64,000 nucleotides of DNA from the NCBI RefSeq assembly GCF_000332995.1, contig NZ_BANS01000014.1, forward strand, positions 145,616 through 209,615, given 5' to 3'. Positions 21,229 through 30,976 of the stretch are shown piece by piece. The stretch is from Gordonia amicalis NBRC 100051 = JCM 11271. Its GTDB lineage: Bacteria; Actinomycetota; Actinomycetes; Mycobacteriales; Mycobacteriaceae. The notes beneath the pieces were generated by a model, which was not told where the DNA came from, did no database searches, and saw only the letters and a list, made by a program, of their open reading frames with translations. The position numbers and the translations under genes are program-made. The stretch's first letter is position 1. Each line of letters starts with the position of its first letter.

Positions 21229-21753
21229 GTGCCTGAGGAAACCTCGTGCGCCTACGGCGCCGCCGACTCGGTCGATTCTGCATCGATCGAGTCCGCTTCG
21301 GCGGCCCTCGTCGCCTTCCTCGACCGGCTCCTCGACCTCGGCCGGCCCGAGACAATGGAGAGTCTCGCCGCCACCGACATCACCTTCTCGCAGCTCCGGG
21401 TGCTCTGCGCGCTCGGCAGCCATGACGGTCCGATGCCGGTCAACGCCATCGCCGAGCAGGTTCAGCTGTCCCTCGCGGCCGCGGGCCGGACGGTCGACAA
21501 GCTGGTCTGCATCGGCTTCGCCGACCGTCGTGAGGACTCGGCGGACCGTCGGATCAAGCGGGTCTCGCTCACCGGCGACGGCGTGCGCTACCTCGAGACA
21601 CACCTGGCGCTGCAGCACGACACCGTACGACGGTTCGTGGCCGGCCTGCCCGCCGAACTCCGGGACAACCTGTGTTCGGCGCTGCGACCCATCGTCGACG
21701 ACGCCGTCGACCATTTCTGCCTGACGGCCCCGACCAGGCAGGAGGCGTCGTGA
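21229..21753 (+). CDS. MarR-family regulator
   Basis: A 174-residue winged-helix regulator. The DNA-binding domain spans about 55-120: TFSQLRVLCALGSHDGPMPV, the recognition-helix stretch QVQLSLAAAGRTVDKLV, and the wing DRREDSADRRIKRVSLTGDG. MarR proteins generally repress an adjacent drug or phenolic-compound transporter and release DNA on ligand binding. An 8-bp-arm palindrome lies just upstream, and an MFS exporter follows on the same strand 141 bp downstream, so a ligand-induced efflux unit is likely. Confidence 0.9.
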   Translation: MPEETSCAYGAADSVDSASIESASAALVAFLDRLLDLGRPETMESLAATDITFSQLRVLCALGSHDGPMPVNAIAEQVQLSLAAAGRTVDKLVCIGFADRREDSADRRIKRVSLTGDGVRYLETHLALQHDTVRRFVAGLPAELRDNLCSALRPIVDDAVDHFCLTAPTRQEAS

Positions 21754-21844
21754 CCCCCGCCCGGGGCCGCCCCCGCGGCAATCTCCTCGCCCGTTGACCG
21801 CGAACAACTCCCGACACCCGCTCGTCGCCCTCACGTAGTAGATC

Positions 21845-21871
21845 GAGACCGCCCTTGCGCAGGGCCGTCTC
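21845..21871 (+). other. Hairpin between marR-type gene and MFS gene
   Basis: GAGAC-C-GCCCT, loop TGCGC, AGGGC-C-GTCTC forms a 10-bp stem with one symmetric C-C mismatch. It ends 23 nt before the MFS ATG. It has no T-run, so it is more likely a processing, stability or attenuation element than a simple terminator. Confidence 0.45.
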
Positions 21872-21894
21872 TCGACCGACCGATAGGAACACGC

Positions 21895-23442
21895 ATGACA
21901 TCATCCACCGGAGGCCACCTCCACGAAGGTCCGCCGGACACCAAGCTGGACCGCAACGTCCTGATGGTCGCCGGTGTGGTCGTGCTCGGCGCGATCATGT
22001 CGATTCTCGATGTCACCGTCGTGGCCGTCGCACAGAACACCTTCCAGCAGGAGTTCAACACCGACGCCGCCGGTGCGGCATGGACCGCGACCGGTTACAC
22101 CCTTGCCCTGGCCGCGGTCATCCCGCTGTCGAGCTGGGCGGCATCGCGTTTCGGCACCAAGAAGGTCTATCTCGTCTCACTGGTGCTGTTCACCCTCGGT
22201 TCCGTGCTGTGTGCGCTGGCCCCGAACATCGGTGCGCTGGTCGCGTTCCGCGTGATCCAGGGTCTCGGCGGCGGCATGCTGATGCCCGTCGGCATGATGA
22301 TGCTGACCAAGGCCGCCGGTCCGGAACGAGTGGGCTCGGTCATGGCAGTCCTCGGCATCCCGATGCTGCTCGGCCCGATCTCGGGTCCCATCCTCGGCGG
22401 CGTCCTCATCGAGCAGCTGAGCTGGCACTGGATCTTCCTGATCAACGTCCCCATCGGAATCGGCGCCCTGATCTTCTCCTGGATCGTCCTCCGCGACGAC
22501 GCGGAGACCACGCGCTCGTCGATCGACGTCGTCGGTCTGCTGCTCCTGTCGCCGGGCCTGGCGCTGTTCCTGTTCGGCATCTCCTCGAGCGCGGAGCACC
22601 GGACCTTCGTCAGCGGGCAGGTGCTGATCCCGACGATCATCGGCGCGATCCTGATCGTCGCGTTCATCGCCCACGCGCTGCGCAAGAAGAACCCGCTCCT
22701 GGATCTGAAGCTGTTCAAGAACCGCACGCTGAGCATCGCGGTGCTGACCATGGTGCTGTTCATGATCGCGTTCTTCGGTGCGGCGCTGCTGTTCCCGCAG
22801 TACTTCATCGGCGTACGCGGCGAATCCACCCTGGCGGCCGGCCTCCTCCTGGCACCGCAGGGCATCGGCGCCATGCTGACCATGCCGATCGCCGGAAAGC
22901 TCACCGACAAGATGGGTCCGGGCAAGTTCGTGCTGGGCGGCATCGTGCTCATCCTCATCGGTATGGCAACGTTCACCATGCTCGGCGCGAGCACGTCGTA
23001 CTGGCTGATCTGCGGTTCGCTGTTCGTCCAGGGTCTCGGCATGGGTATGGCGATGATGCCGATCATGTCGGCGGCGCTCGCCACCCTGAGCAATGCGCAG
23101 GTGCCCGACGGTTCGACGCTGATGAATGTCATCCAGCAGGCGGCCACCTCTATCGGCACCGCGGTGATCTCGGTGATCCTCGCCAGCAGTCTCGCGAACA
23201 AGCCGGAGGCGGGTCTCGCGATCATGGCGAACACCTCCGACAAGCCGCTGCCGCCGGGAGTCCCGAACCCGCTGCCGGAGTCGTTCTTCGACACCGCGGC
23301 CGACGTGTTCTCCAACACCTTCGTCGTGTCGGTCGTGCTGATCGTGCTCACGTTGATCCCGGCGTTCTTCCTGCCCCGCAAGAAGATCGCGTCACCGCTC
23401 ACCGAAGAGGATCTGGACCGCGGACCGATCATGATGCACTGA
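21895..23442 (+). CDS. DHA2-type MFS multidrug exporter
   Basis: A 515-residue drug:proton antiporter of the DHA2 (14-helix) group. The helix-1 motif LGAIMSILDVTVVAVAQNTF carries the characteristic Asp, followed by ATGYTLALAAVIPLSSWAA and the loop WAASRFGTKKVYLVSLVLF. Motif C is represented by GIPMLLGPISGPILGGVL. The C-terminal half continues with GAALLFPQYFIGVRG and GMAMMPIMSAAL. The ATG at 21895 follows AGGA. Substrates are unknown; control by the upstream MarR regulator is inferred. It is followed by a strong bidirectional hairpin at 23483-23524. Confidence 0.92.
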   Translation: MTSSTGGHLHEGPPDTKLDRNVLMVAGVVVLGAIMSILDVTVVAVAQNTFQQEFNTDAAGAAWTATGYTLALAAVIPLSSWAASRFGTKKVYLVSLVLFTLGSVLCALAPNIGALVAFRVIQGLGGGMLMPVGMMMLTKAAGPERVGSVMAVLGIPMLLGPISGPILGGVLIEQLSWHWIFLINVPIGIGALIFSWIVLRDDAETTRSSIDVVGLLLLSPGLALFLFGISSSAEHRTFVSGQVLIPTIIGAILIVAFIAHALRKKNPLLDLKLFKNRTLSIAVLTMVLFMIAFFGAALLFPQYFIGVRGESTLAAGLLLAPQGIGAMLTMPIAGKLTDKMGPGKFVLGGIVLILIGMATFTMLGASTSYWLICGSLFVQGLGMGMAMMPIMSAALATLSNAQVPDGSTLMNVIQQAATSIGTAVISVILASSLANKPEAGLAIMANTSDKPLPPGVPNPLPESFFDTAADVFSNTFVVSVVLIVLTLIPAFFLPRKKIASPLTEEDLDRGPIMMH

Positions 23443-23464
23443 CCGGTCGACCTCGCGCCTCCGC

Positions 23465-23612
23465 TGGTTGAGCCGGTCGAAACCACGAAGCCCCACCGAC
23501 TCTCGGGTCGATGGGGCTTCGTGGGTTACGGCTCCTCGCTACGCTCGTCACCTACTCAACCAGCAGAGGACGGCTCCTCGCTAACGCTCGTCACATACTC
23601 AACCAGCGCGGT
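23465..23612. repeat. Tandem copies of a dispersed intergenic repeat
   Basis: Two direct copies, about 42 bp each, at 23528-23569 and 23570-23612 both read ACGGCTCCTCGCT...CTCGTCAC.TACTCAACCAGC. A partial inverted copy (CGCTGGTTGAGCCGGTCGA) lies at 23463-23481 on the other side of the terminator hairpin. This resembles the TTCGATAC...TACTCAACC intergenic element common in Gordonia and related genera. A related variant appears at 43178-43227 and 45689-45738. Confidence 0.7.
23483..23524. terminator. Bidirectional terminator hairpin
   Basis: CCACGAAGCCCCA pairs perfectly with TGGGGCTTCGTGG, with an inner CGAC/GTCG extension and a short loop. It separates the plus-strand MFS gene from the convergent minus-strand prolyl oligopeptidase gene and probably ends transcription from both. 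Confidence 0.75.
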
Positions 23613-23619
23613 ACGGCGC

Positions 23620-25763
23620 TCAGCGATCGAGTGCGCCCGACTGCTGCAGGATCCACGCCAGCTCGAAGGCGACTTCCTCCCACTGCTTGTAGCGTCCGCT
23701 CACGCCACCGTGACCGGCCGTCATCTCCGTCTTCAGCAGGATCGGATTGTCCGATGTCGAATTCTCTTGGAGTCGCGCAACCCATTTCGCCGCCTCGACG
23801 TAGAGCACCCGGGTGTCGTTGAGCGACGTCAGCGCGAGGATCGGTGGATACGGTTTCGCGTCGACGTTCTCGTAGGGCGTGTAGGTCTTCATGTATTCGT
23901 AGACCTTCGGGTCGTGCAACGGGTCGCCCCACTCGTCCCATTCGATGACCGTCAGCGGCAGCGACGGGTCGAGGATCGAGTTCAGGGCGTCGACGAACGG
24001 CACCGACGCCAGGATCCCGTTGAACAGTTCCGGCGCGAGGTTGGCGACCGCGCCCACCAGGAGACCACCGGCCGAACCACCCTCGGCGACCATCTGCTGC
24101 GGCGTCGTCCACCCCGTTTCGACGAGATGCCGTCCCGCCGCGACGAAATCGTTGAAGGTGTTCTTCTTGCTGAGTTCCTTGCCGTTCTCGTACCAGTAGC
24201 GTCCCATCTCGCCGCCGCCGCGGATGTGGGCGAGGACGAAGACCATGCCGCGATCGAGCATGGACAGACGGGCCACCGAGAAGTACGGATCGATGCTCGC
24301 CTCGTAGGAGCCGTACCCGTACAGCAGCAACGGAGCGGGTTTGGCGGCGTCGGTCTCCTTGCGGCGCACCACCGACAGCGGAATCCGGGTGCCGTCGTCG
24401 GCGACCGCCCACTCGCGGGACTGAACGTAATCGGCCGGGTCGTATCCGCCGAGCACCGGCTGCCTTTTGAGCAGTGTGCGTTCACCGGTCGCGACGTCGA
24501 GTTCGAACAGCTCCGCGGGTTCGATGAAACTGCCGTAGCCGATGCGCAGCTTCGGCGACCACCACTCGGGGTTTCCACCGAGTCCGGCAGTACTCAGCTC
24601 CTGCTCGAATTCGACCTCGTGGAAATCCGATTCGGTGGGGATGCCGTCGATCTGACGAAGATCGGCGATGGCCAGGCGCGGCAACGCCTCTCGCCGGTAC
24701 GACAGCACCAGGTAGTCGGCGAAGGCGTCGAGGTCCTCGACGCGGCGGGCCGGGTCGTGTGCGATCAGCGGACGCCGGTCCGACGGGTTGTCGACCGGCG
24801 CGATGTCGATGGCGAAGTTCTCCGCCTTCTGACCGTCCACGACCTCGTTGTGCACGATCACGAAGTAGTCGTCCCCGTCGATGACGGCATGTTCGACGCT
24901 GTACTCGACGCCGTCGACGCGCGGGACGACACTGCGGAATTCGCCGGTGGGGTCGTCGGCGGAGAGAACGTAGCTCTCCGAGGTGATCTTGGAGCCGACC
25001 CCGATGACGAGGTACTTGTCGCTGCGGGTGGTGCCCATGCCGACCCAGAACCGCTCGTCTGGTTCGTGGAAGACCTTGACGTCCTCGGTGCCGGCGCCGA
25101 TGTCGTGGCGCCACACCGTGTCCGGACGCCACGCCGCGTCGACCGTCGAGTAGAAGACGTGGCGGGCGTCGGCCGACCACACCGCGCTGCCCGACGTGTC
25201 GGTGACCACGTCGTCGAGGACCTCACCGGTGCGAAGATCCTTGATGCGCAGCGTATATCGCTCGTCACCGACGACGTCGGTGCTGTAGGCCAGCCAGTTA
25301 CCGTCGTCGCTGACGGTCAGTGCGCCCAGGCTGAAGAAGTCGTGCCCCTCGGCTTCGACATTGCTGTCGAGCAGGATCTCCTCACCGGGTAGTTCCACAC
25401 CGTCGTCGACCTTCGGCGGGGTCCAGTCGTCGTCCGCGGCGATCGGGCACCGGCACGACGTCGAATACTGCTTGCCCTCATGGGTGCGGGCGAAATACCA
25501 GTAGCGTCCGCGCCGGACCGGCACGGACATGTCGGTTTCCTTGGTGCGGCTCTTGATCTCGTCGAAGATCTGCTTGCGCAGATCCGACAGATGGCCGGTG
25601 TGCGCCTCGGTGAACGCGTTCTGCGCCTCGAGGTAGGCGGTGACCTCCGGATCGTCCTTGTCGCGCAACCATTCGTAGTCGTCGACGATGGTGTCGCCGT
25701 GATGGGTGCGCTCCGCCGGGACCTTCTTGGCGACCGGCGGTGTCGCGGTCTCGCGCTCGTCGA

Positions 25764-25767
<4 letters not shown>
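23620..25767 (-). CDS. ptrB: Prolyl oligopeptidase family protease (oligopeptidase B)
   Basis: A 715-residue S9A serine peptidase. It has an N-terminal beta-propeller (from [20 protein letters not shown] to about residue 420) and a C-terminal alpha/beta-hydrolase domain with [12 protein letters not shown], the nucleophile Ser565 in [14 protein letters not shown], and the catalytic His in [18 protein letters not shown]. Oligopeptidase B cuts short peptides after basic residues in the cytosol. The GTG at 25767 has a GGAGGTGG ribosome binding site and overlaps the purC stop (GTGA), so the longer open frame into purC is not coding. A purC-ptrB order also occurs in M. tuberculosis, where ptrB is split. 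Confidence 0.92.
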
Positions 25768-26663
<896 letters not shown>

Positions 26664-26724
26664 GGACTCGACCCTAGAGGGTCACCGGTCGGTCGGGGGC
26701 GGCAGCCTCTGACATTCTTGACCG

Positions 26725-27003
26725 ATGAGCGCACCGCACATCACCATCACCTACTGCACCCAGTGCAACTGGCTGCTGCGGGCGTCGTGGATGGCCTCGG
26801 AGTTGCTGAACACCTTCGGCACCGAACTCGGCTCGGTGACCCTGATCCCGGAAACCGGGGGCGTGTTCCACATCGACGTCGACGGGCAGCAGATCTGGGA
26901 GCGCAAGCGCGACGGCGGTTTCCCCGACGCACCCGAACTCAAGCGACGGGTACGCGACGTCGCACTCCCGGACTGGCGACTCGGACACGGCGACCCGTCC
27001 TGA
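26725..27003 (+). CDS. SelW/Rdx-family thioredoxin-like protein
   Basis: A 92-residue Rdx-type protein. The CxxC motif CTQC comes right after the first beta-strand (HITITYCTQCNWLLRASWMA), and the closing segment IWERKRDGGFPDAPELKRRV is typical of the SelT/SelW/SelH superfamily. In bacteria these use two cysteines in place of selenocysteine and are presumed redox proteins with unknown partners. It is divergent from purC, and nothing downstream appears coupled. Confidence 0.88.
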   Translation: MSAPHITITYCTQCNWLLRASWMASELLNTFGTELGSVTLIPETGGVFHIDVDGQQIWERKRDGGFPDAPELKRRVRDVALPDWRLGHGDPS

Positions 27004-27036
27004 CACTCCGCCTCGATTTCTGAATTACGTCTATCA

Positions 27037-27074
27037 ACTATTGATTGACAAATAGTCTAGGCAACAAATACTTT
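27037..27074 (+). promoter_or_regulatory. Promoter with overlapping palindromic operator
   Basis: An exact -35 TTGACA (27045-27050) is followed at 16-18 bp by AATACT/TACTTT, a plausible -10. ACTATT-8-AATAGT (27037-27056), with perfect 6-bp arms, straddles the -35. The stretch is conspicuously AT-rich for this genome. It would drive the AveC-like gene with a leader of roughly 150 nt. Confidence 0.6.
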
Positions 27075-27131
27075 GAACCGTGGCATGGATCACACGTCCG
27101 GGGCTGTGGCGCTTCGTCGACGCGGACCACT

Positions 27132-27169
27132 CCGGCACGTAAGGGTCACCCCTGTCCCCTACGTGCCGG
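27132..27169 (+). other. Leader hairpin upstream of AveC-like gene
   Basis: CCGGCACGTA and TACGTGCCGG are perfect 10-bp arms around an 18-nt loop whose AGGG/CCCC ends can pair further. It lies between the inferred promoter at 27045-27074 and the start at 27233, so it would be in the 5' untranslated RNA. It may be an attenuator or the terminator of the preceding gene; no T-run follows. Confidence 0.5.
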
Positions 27170-27232
27170 CTTCCATGCCGCCACTGACGTGCGCGGCACG
27201 TGAGAAGTTCCGGGAGAGATGAACCTGAAGGA

Positions 27233-28243
27233 GTGACGCCGGGGTCTGCGTTGACGACGGATCCCGCCGAGGGGATCCAGGGGAAGAAACATTGGCCGGC
27301 CAGGTGGATCGCCCTTGGCGGTGGGAGCCTCTTCGTGGTGGTGTCCCTCATCATCACGAAGATCGACAACAACCGGTTGTCCGAGACGAGCATGGACGAC
27401 CACTTCAACCTCCCGATGAAACCCGTCTTCGAGCCCTATCTCGTCGGCAACAACGTCATCGCGACGATCGTGATGACACTCCTCGGACTGAGCGGCGTCG
27501 CGATGGGCGTCGCCTTCTACCGCCGGACCCGCGACATCGTGCCCCTCATGCTGGCGCTCAGCGCCCCGCTGGTGGTGTTCACCGAAGTGTTCCTGGACAT
27601 CATGGGTGCGGTCTATTTCCCATGGAGCGATTCCGAATTCCTCGGCCACGCCTTCAGCCTGATGGGTCGCCAGATGCCGTGGTGGATCGTCGCGGCATGG
27701 TTCGGTTACGCGGCCCTCGGCGCATTCGAGTACGCGACGCTCGCCAAGAAACCGGCGACCAAGCACATCTGGGTCGCGTTCGGCGGCCTCGTCGTCGCGG
27801 CGATCGTCTTCGAGGAGATCCTCCTGTCGATGGGGCTCTACCACTACTACGGCAATCATCCGTTGGTCCTGGTCCGAGAGCTGCCCTGGTGGTGGCAGGC
27901 ATGCAACCCGCTCGGCGTCACCCTCGCAGTCGCCCTGAGTTACCGGCTCCGGTCGTACTTCAAGGGAGTGCGCGCACTACTGCTGCTGCCGATCATGCCG
28001 ATCACCATGGCCGCCGCCTACGGTTTCGCGGCCCTGCCCGGCTGGATCGCCGTCAACAGCGACTACCCGTGGCTGCCCACCCAGCTCCTCGGCTTCGCCT
28101 CGATCGCCCTCGGGTTCGCGCACATCTACCTGATCATGCGGGTGATCCTCAACCGCGACCCGTTCGACCTCGACTACGTCCCGCCGGAGGGCGAGGACGA
28201 GTTCCGCGTCGACATCTCCAAGCGGAAGAACCAGCCCGCGTAG
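27233..28243 (+). CDS. AveC-like (spirocyclase family) membrane protein
   Basis: A polytopic membrane protein of about 336 residues with at least seven hydrophobic helices, beginning WIALGGGSLFVVVSLIITKI. Conserved-looking loops include FPWSDSEFLGHAFSLMGRQM, GAFEYATLAKKPATKHIW, LLSMGLYHYYGNHPLVLV and LPWWWQACNPLGVTLAVAL. This pattern matches my recollection of the AveC spirocyclase-like family, widespread and uncharacterised in mycobacteria and relatives; AveC itself forms the avermectin spiroketal. I took GTG 27233 as start; GTG 27200 is an in-frame alternative. A possible regulated promoter and a leader hairpin lie upstream. The substrate here is unknown. Confidence 0.65.
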   Translation: MTPGSALTTDPAEGIQGKKHWPARWIALGGGSLFVVVSLIITKIDNNRLSETSMDDHFNLPMKPVFEPYLVGNNVIATIVMTLLGLSGVAMGVAFYRRTRDIVPLMLALSAPLVVFTEVFLDIMGAVYFPWSDSEFLGHAFSLMGRQMPWWIVAAWFGYAALGAFEYATLAKKPATKHIWVAFGGLVVAAIVFEEILLSMGLYHYYGNHPLVLVRELPWWWQACNPLGVTLAVALSYRLRSYFKGVRALLLLPIMPITMAAAYGFAALPGWIAVNSDYPWLPTQLLGFASIALGFAHIYLIMRVILNRDPFDLDYVPPEGEDEFRVDISKRKNQPA

Positions 28244-28254
28244 TCAGCGGCGTC

Positions 28255-28314
28255 ACCCGGAGGCCGATGCGCGCTACAGGATCGGCGCAGGCGCGTATGC
28301 CGCGGCCTCCGGGT
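28255..28314. terminator. Long imperfect hairpin over the purB stop
   Basis: ACCCGGAGGCCG (28255-28266) pairs perfectly with CGGCCTCCGGGT (28303-28314), and inner ATGCGCGC/GCGCGTAT segments extend the stem. It sits between the convergent AveC-like and purB genes and includes the last codons and stop of purB. A two-way transcription-ending role is likely. Confidence 0.5.
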
Positions 28315-29701
28315 ACTGGCCGATGATCTTCTCCGCGGCCGCGATGACGTCGGCGACCTGCTGTTCGGCAGCACCGACGAACACCGACTTGTCGGCGAGC
28401 AGCTCGTCGAGCTGAGCCCGGTCGAGCGGGATGCGGTCATCGGCGGCGAGGCGGTCGAGCAGATCGGGCTCACGCCCCTCCTCGCGCATCGCCAGGGCCA
28501 CCGCGACGGCGTTCTCCTTGATCGCCTCGTGGGCGGTCTCGCGACCGACGCCCGCGCGCACCGCGGCCATCAGCACCTTGGTCGTCGCGAGGAACGGCAG
28601 GTAACGGTCGAGCTCGTTGGCGATGACCGCGGGGTACGCGCCGAACTCGGCGAGGACGGTCAGGAAGGTCTCCATCAGGCCGTCGATGGCGAAGAAGGCA
28701 TCCGGCAGCGCGACGCGGCGGACGACCGAGCAGAACACGTCACCCTCGTTCCACTGGGCGCCGGCGAGTTCGGCGGCCATCGAGCCATAGCCGCGCAGGA
28801 CCACCGCGAGGCCGTTGACGCGCTCGCAGCTACGGGTGTTCATCTTGTGCGGCATCGCCGAGCTGCCGACCTGACCGGGTTGGAAGCCCTCGGTCACCAG
28901 CTCGTGGCCGGCCATGAGCCGGATGGTGTGCGCCAGCGACGACGGCGCGGCAGCGATCTGCACCAGCGCCGACACGACATCGTGGTCGAGCGACCGCGGG
29001 TAGATCTGGCCGACCGAGGTGAAGGACCGGGCGAAACCGAGGTGATCGGCGACCCGGGACTCGAGATCGGCGAGTTTGGTGGCGTCACCGCCGAGCAGGT
29101 CGAGCATGTCCTGCGAGGTGCCCATCGGGCCCTTGATGCCGCGCAACGGGTATCGATCGATCAGCTCACGCAGGCGGGTGAGGGCGATCATCAGTTCGTC
29201 TGCGGCCGAGGCGAACCGCTTGCCGAGGGTCGTCGCCTGAGCGGCGACGTTGTGGCTGCGGCCGGCCATGACGACCGACGAATACTGAGCGGCACGTTCG
29301 ACGATGCGGGCCAGGACCGCGACACCGTGGGAGTGCACGTGTTCGAGAGAACGCAGGATCTGCAGCTGCTCGACGTTCTCGGTGAGGTCGCGGCTGGTCA
29401 TGCCCTTGTGGATCTGCTCGTGACCCGCGAGGGCGTTGAACTCCTCGATGCGAGCCTTCACGTCGTGGCGCGTGACGCGCTCACGATCGGCGATCGAGGC
29501 GAGATCCACCTGGTCGACGACGCGTTCGTAGTCGGCGATGGCGTCGGCCGGGACGTCGATCCCGAGGTCGCGCTGTGCCTTCAGTACCGCGATCCACAGG
29601 CGCCGTTCGAGTGCGATCTTGGTGGTGGCCGACCACAGCTCGGCGAGGTCGGTGGAGGCATAGCGGCTGGCCAGGACGTTGGCGATGGCAGGCTTCGACA
29701 C
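28274..29701 (-). CDS. purB: Adenylosuccinate lyase PurB
   Basis: PurB releases fumarate from SAICAR and from adenylosuccinate, serving both purine synthesis and AMP formation. The 475-residue protein carries TSRDLTENVEQLQI, AGRSHNVAAQATTLGKRFAS (catalytic His region) and the fumarase/lyase signature GSSAMPHKMNTRSCERVNGL. The GTG start at 29701 gives the family's N-terminus (PAIANVLASRYAS). It is a single gene on the minus strand; the stop lies within the hairpin at 28255-28314. Confidence 0.96.
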   Translation of the reverse strand: MSKPAIANVLASRYASTDLAELWSATTKIALERRLWIAVLKAQRDLGIDVPADAIADYERVVDQVDLASIADRERVTRHDVKARIEEFNALAGHEQIHKGMTSRDLTENVEQLQILRSLEHVHSHGVAVLARIVERAAQYSSVVMAGRSHNVAAQATTLGKRFASAADELMIALTRLRELIDRYPLRGIKGPMGTSQDMLDLLGGDATKLADLESRVADHLGFARSFTSVGQIYPRSLDHDVVSALVQIAAAPSSLAHTIRLMAGHELVTEGFQPGQVGSSAMPHKMNTRSCERVNGLAVVLRGYGSMAAELAGAQWNEGDVFCSVVRRVALPDAFFAIDGLMETFLTVLAEFGAYPAVIANELDRYLPFLATTKVLMAAVRAGVGRETAHEAIKENAVAVALAMREEGREPDLLDRLAADDRIPLDRAQLDELLADKSVFVGAAEQQVADVIAAAEKIIGQYPEAAAYAPAPIL

Positions 29702-29755
29702 CCGATCAGTGTAGGTCGGTCGCGGACAGATCCCGAATTCCGCCGTCCCCGGCGC

Positions 29756-30157
29756 TCAGAACGCGAAACACGTTCCGTTGGACCCGTAGCCCTGACGCAC
29801 TTTCACCAGCGTGGGCGGCGAGGCCTTGCCGTTCTGTACGGCATAGAGGTACTTGTCACCGATACGACGGGGAACCCAGGTGACCGAGGCGAGGGCACCC
29901 GACGGGAGATCGCGGCCGATGAAACGTGCCGGCAGACCGGGTTTGACCTCCCAGAACGACACCCAGCCCGACGAGTTCACGGGAATCGTCACCGGATAGG
30001 TGCATCCGGTGCCGTACACCGCGGACGACAGCGGGACACCCGCGTCGACGCGACCGGCGGGCGCGGCGTGTGCGCCGGGGGCGACGAGCATCGCCACCCC
30101 GGCGACCAGGGACATGAGCGCGGCGACAAGACCTGCGCGAGCGCTGTGTCTACTCAT
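29756..30157 (-). CDS. Small secreted protein of unknown function
   Basis: A 133-residue exported protein. A clear Sec signal peptide spans about residues 1-32 (hydrophobic LVAALMSLVAGVAMLVAPG, cleavage after AHA). The mature part is about 100 residues with two cysteines (GCTYPV near its start and GTCFAF at the end) that could form a disulfide. No family is recognised. The ATG at 30157 is chosen because the open frame upstream overlaps the TetR gene and lacks signal-peptide character. It lies 41 bp downstream of the TetR gene on the same strand and may be co-transcribed. Confidence 0.75.
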   Translation of the reverse strand: MSRHSARAGLVAALMSLVAGVAMLVAPGAHAAPAGRVDAGVPLSSAVYGTGCTYPVTIPVNSSGWVSFWEVKPGLPARFIGRDLPSGALASVTWVPRRIGDKYLYAVQNGKASPPTLVKVRQGYGSNGTCFAF

Positions 30158-30198
30158 CGGCTCCCCCGAACATCCGATCCGTTTCCTTCGGCATGCCG

Positions 30199-30804
30199 TC
30201 ACGCCCGCGGCGCGAGGACGTCGATCACCTCGAGCAGGACGTCGCGCACCGCGTCGATGGGCCGGACACCGTTGCGCCCGAGTGCCCCCACGATGGCACC
30301 GTCCTCGATCCCGATCAGCTGGGCTATGTGGGCTGGATCGGCGACCCGGCCGGATTTGGCGAGCACGTCGAGGTGGCACAGCGACAACGTCCGCCACCGG
30401 TCGCTCACCACCTCACGCAACATCGGGTAGCGCGCCGACAGCGCGATCATCTCGTAGCGGGCCGACAGCTGCTGGATCGTCGTGTCCACGCTGACGATGA
30501 CCTCGGCGAGCGCGGTCGCGGTCGCGGTCCTCCCGCGGCGTCGGCGCGGAAGTGCGTTGCAGCGCTCGGAGACTGCGGACGCATCGTGACTGCAGAGACT
30601 GGCCGCGGCCTCGGCCATCAGGTCGTCGAGCGAGGCGAAGTAGTACGTCGTCGACGCCAGCGGCAACTGGGCGCGCTCGGCCACCGCACGATGACGTACG
30701 GCGTCGAAGCCGCCTTCGAGCAGCAGCTCACCGGCGGCCTCGATCAAACGGGACCGCCGTCGCGCACCCTTCGGTGTCGCTGCCGACGTCATCATGTGGT
30801 TCAT
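30199..30804 (-). CDS. TetR-family regulator
   Basis: A 201-residue TetR-type protein: helix-turn-helix at about 15-62 (SRLIEAAGELLLEGGFDAVR, then AERAQLPLASTTYYFASLDD) and a C-terminal ligand domain. Upstream, GCTTT-TGACC-AAAGC at 30834-30848 is a possible autoregulatory site. It is followed by the small secreted protein gene. In M. tuberculosis a TetR gene (Rv0775) also lies between purD and purB, which may be the same locus; not checked. Confidence 0.88.
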   Translation of the reverse strand: MNHMMTSAATPKGARRRSRLIEAAGELLLEGGFDAVRHRAVAERAQLPLASTTYYFASLDDLMAEAAASLCSHDASAVSERCNALPRRRRGRTATATALAEVIVSVDTTIQQLSARYEMIALSARYPMLREVVSDRWRTLSLCHLDVLAKSGRVADPAHIAQLIGIEDGAIVGALGRNGVRPIDAVRDVLLEVIDVLAPRA

Positions 30805-30833
30805 GCTGCCAAAGGCGTCCGTACCGCCGTATT

Positions 30834-30848
30834 GCTTTTGACCAAAGC
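30834..30848. promoter_or_regulatory. Short palindrome upstream of TetR gene
   Basis: GCTTT-TGACC-AAAGC has perfect 5-bp arms and lies 30 nt upstream of the TetR start within the 172-bp divergent gap shared with the gene at 30977. The short arms make this a weak candidate operator. Confidence 0.3.
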
Positions 30849-30976
30849 GGCACGACCACAGGCGAATTCCCGTATAAGACGACGATGCCCGTGCTGAATG
30901 CGTCGTTCACGGTCCACGTCAGTCGGTCGTCGGACGAACGGATCGGTCCGCGCCCGACCGCGTCTACCGTGATGCC

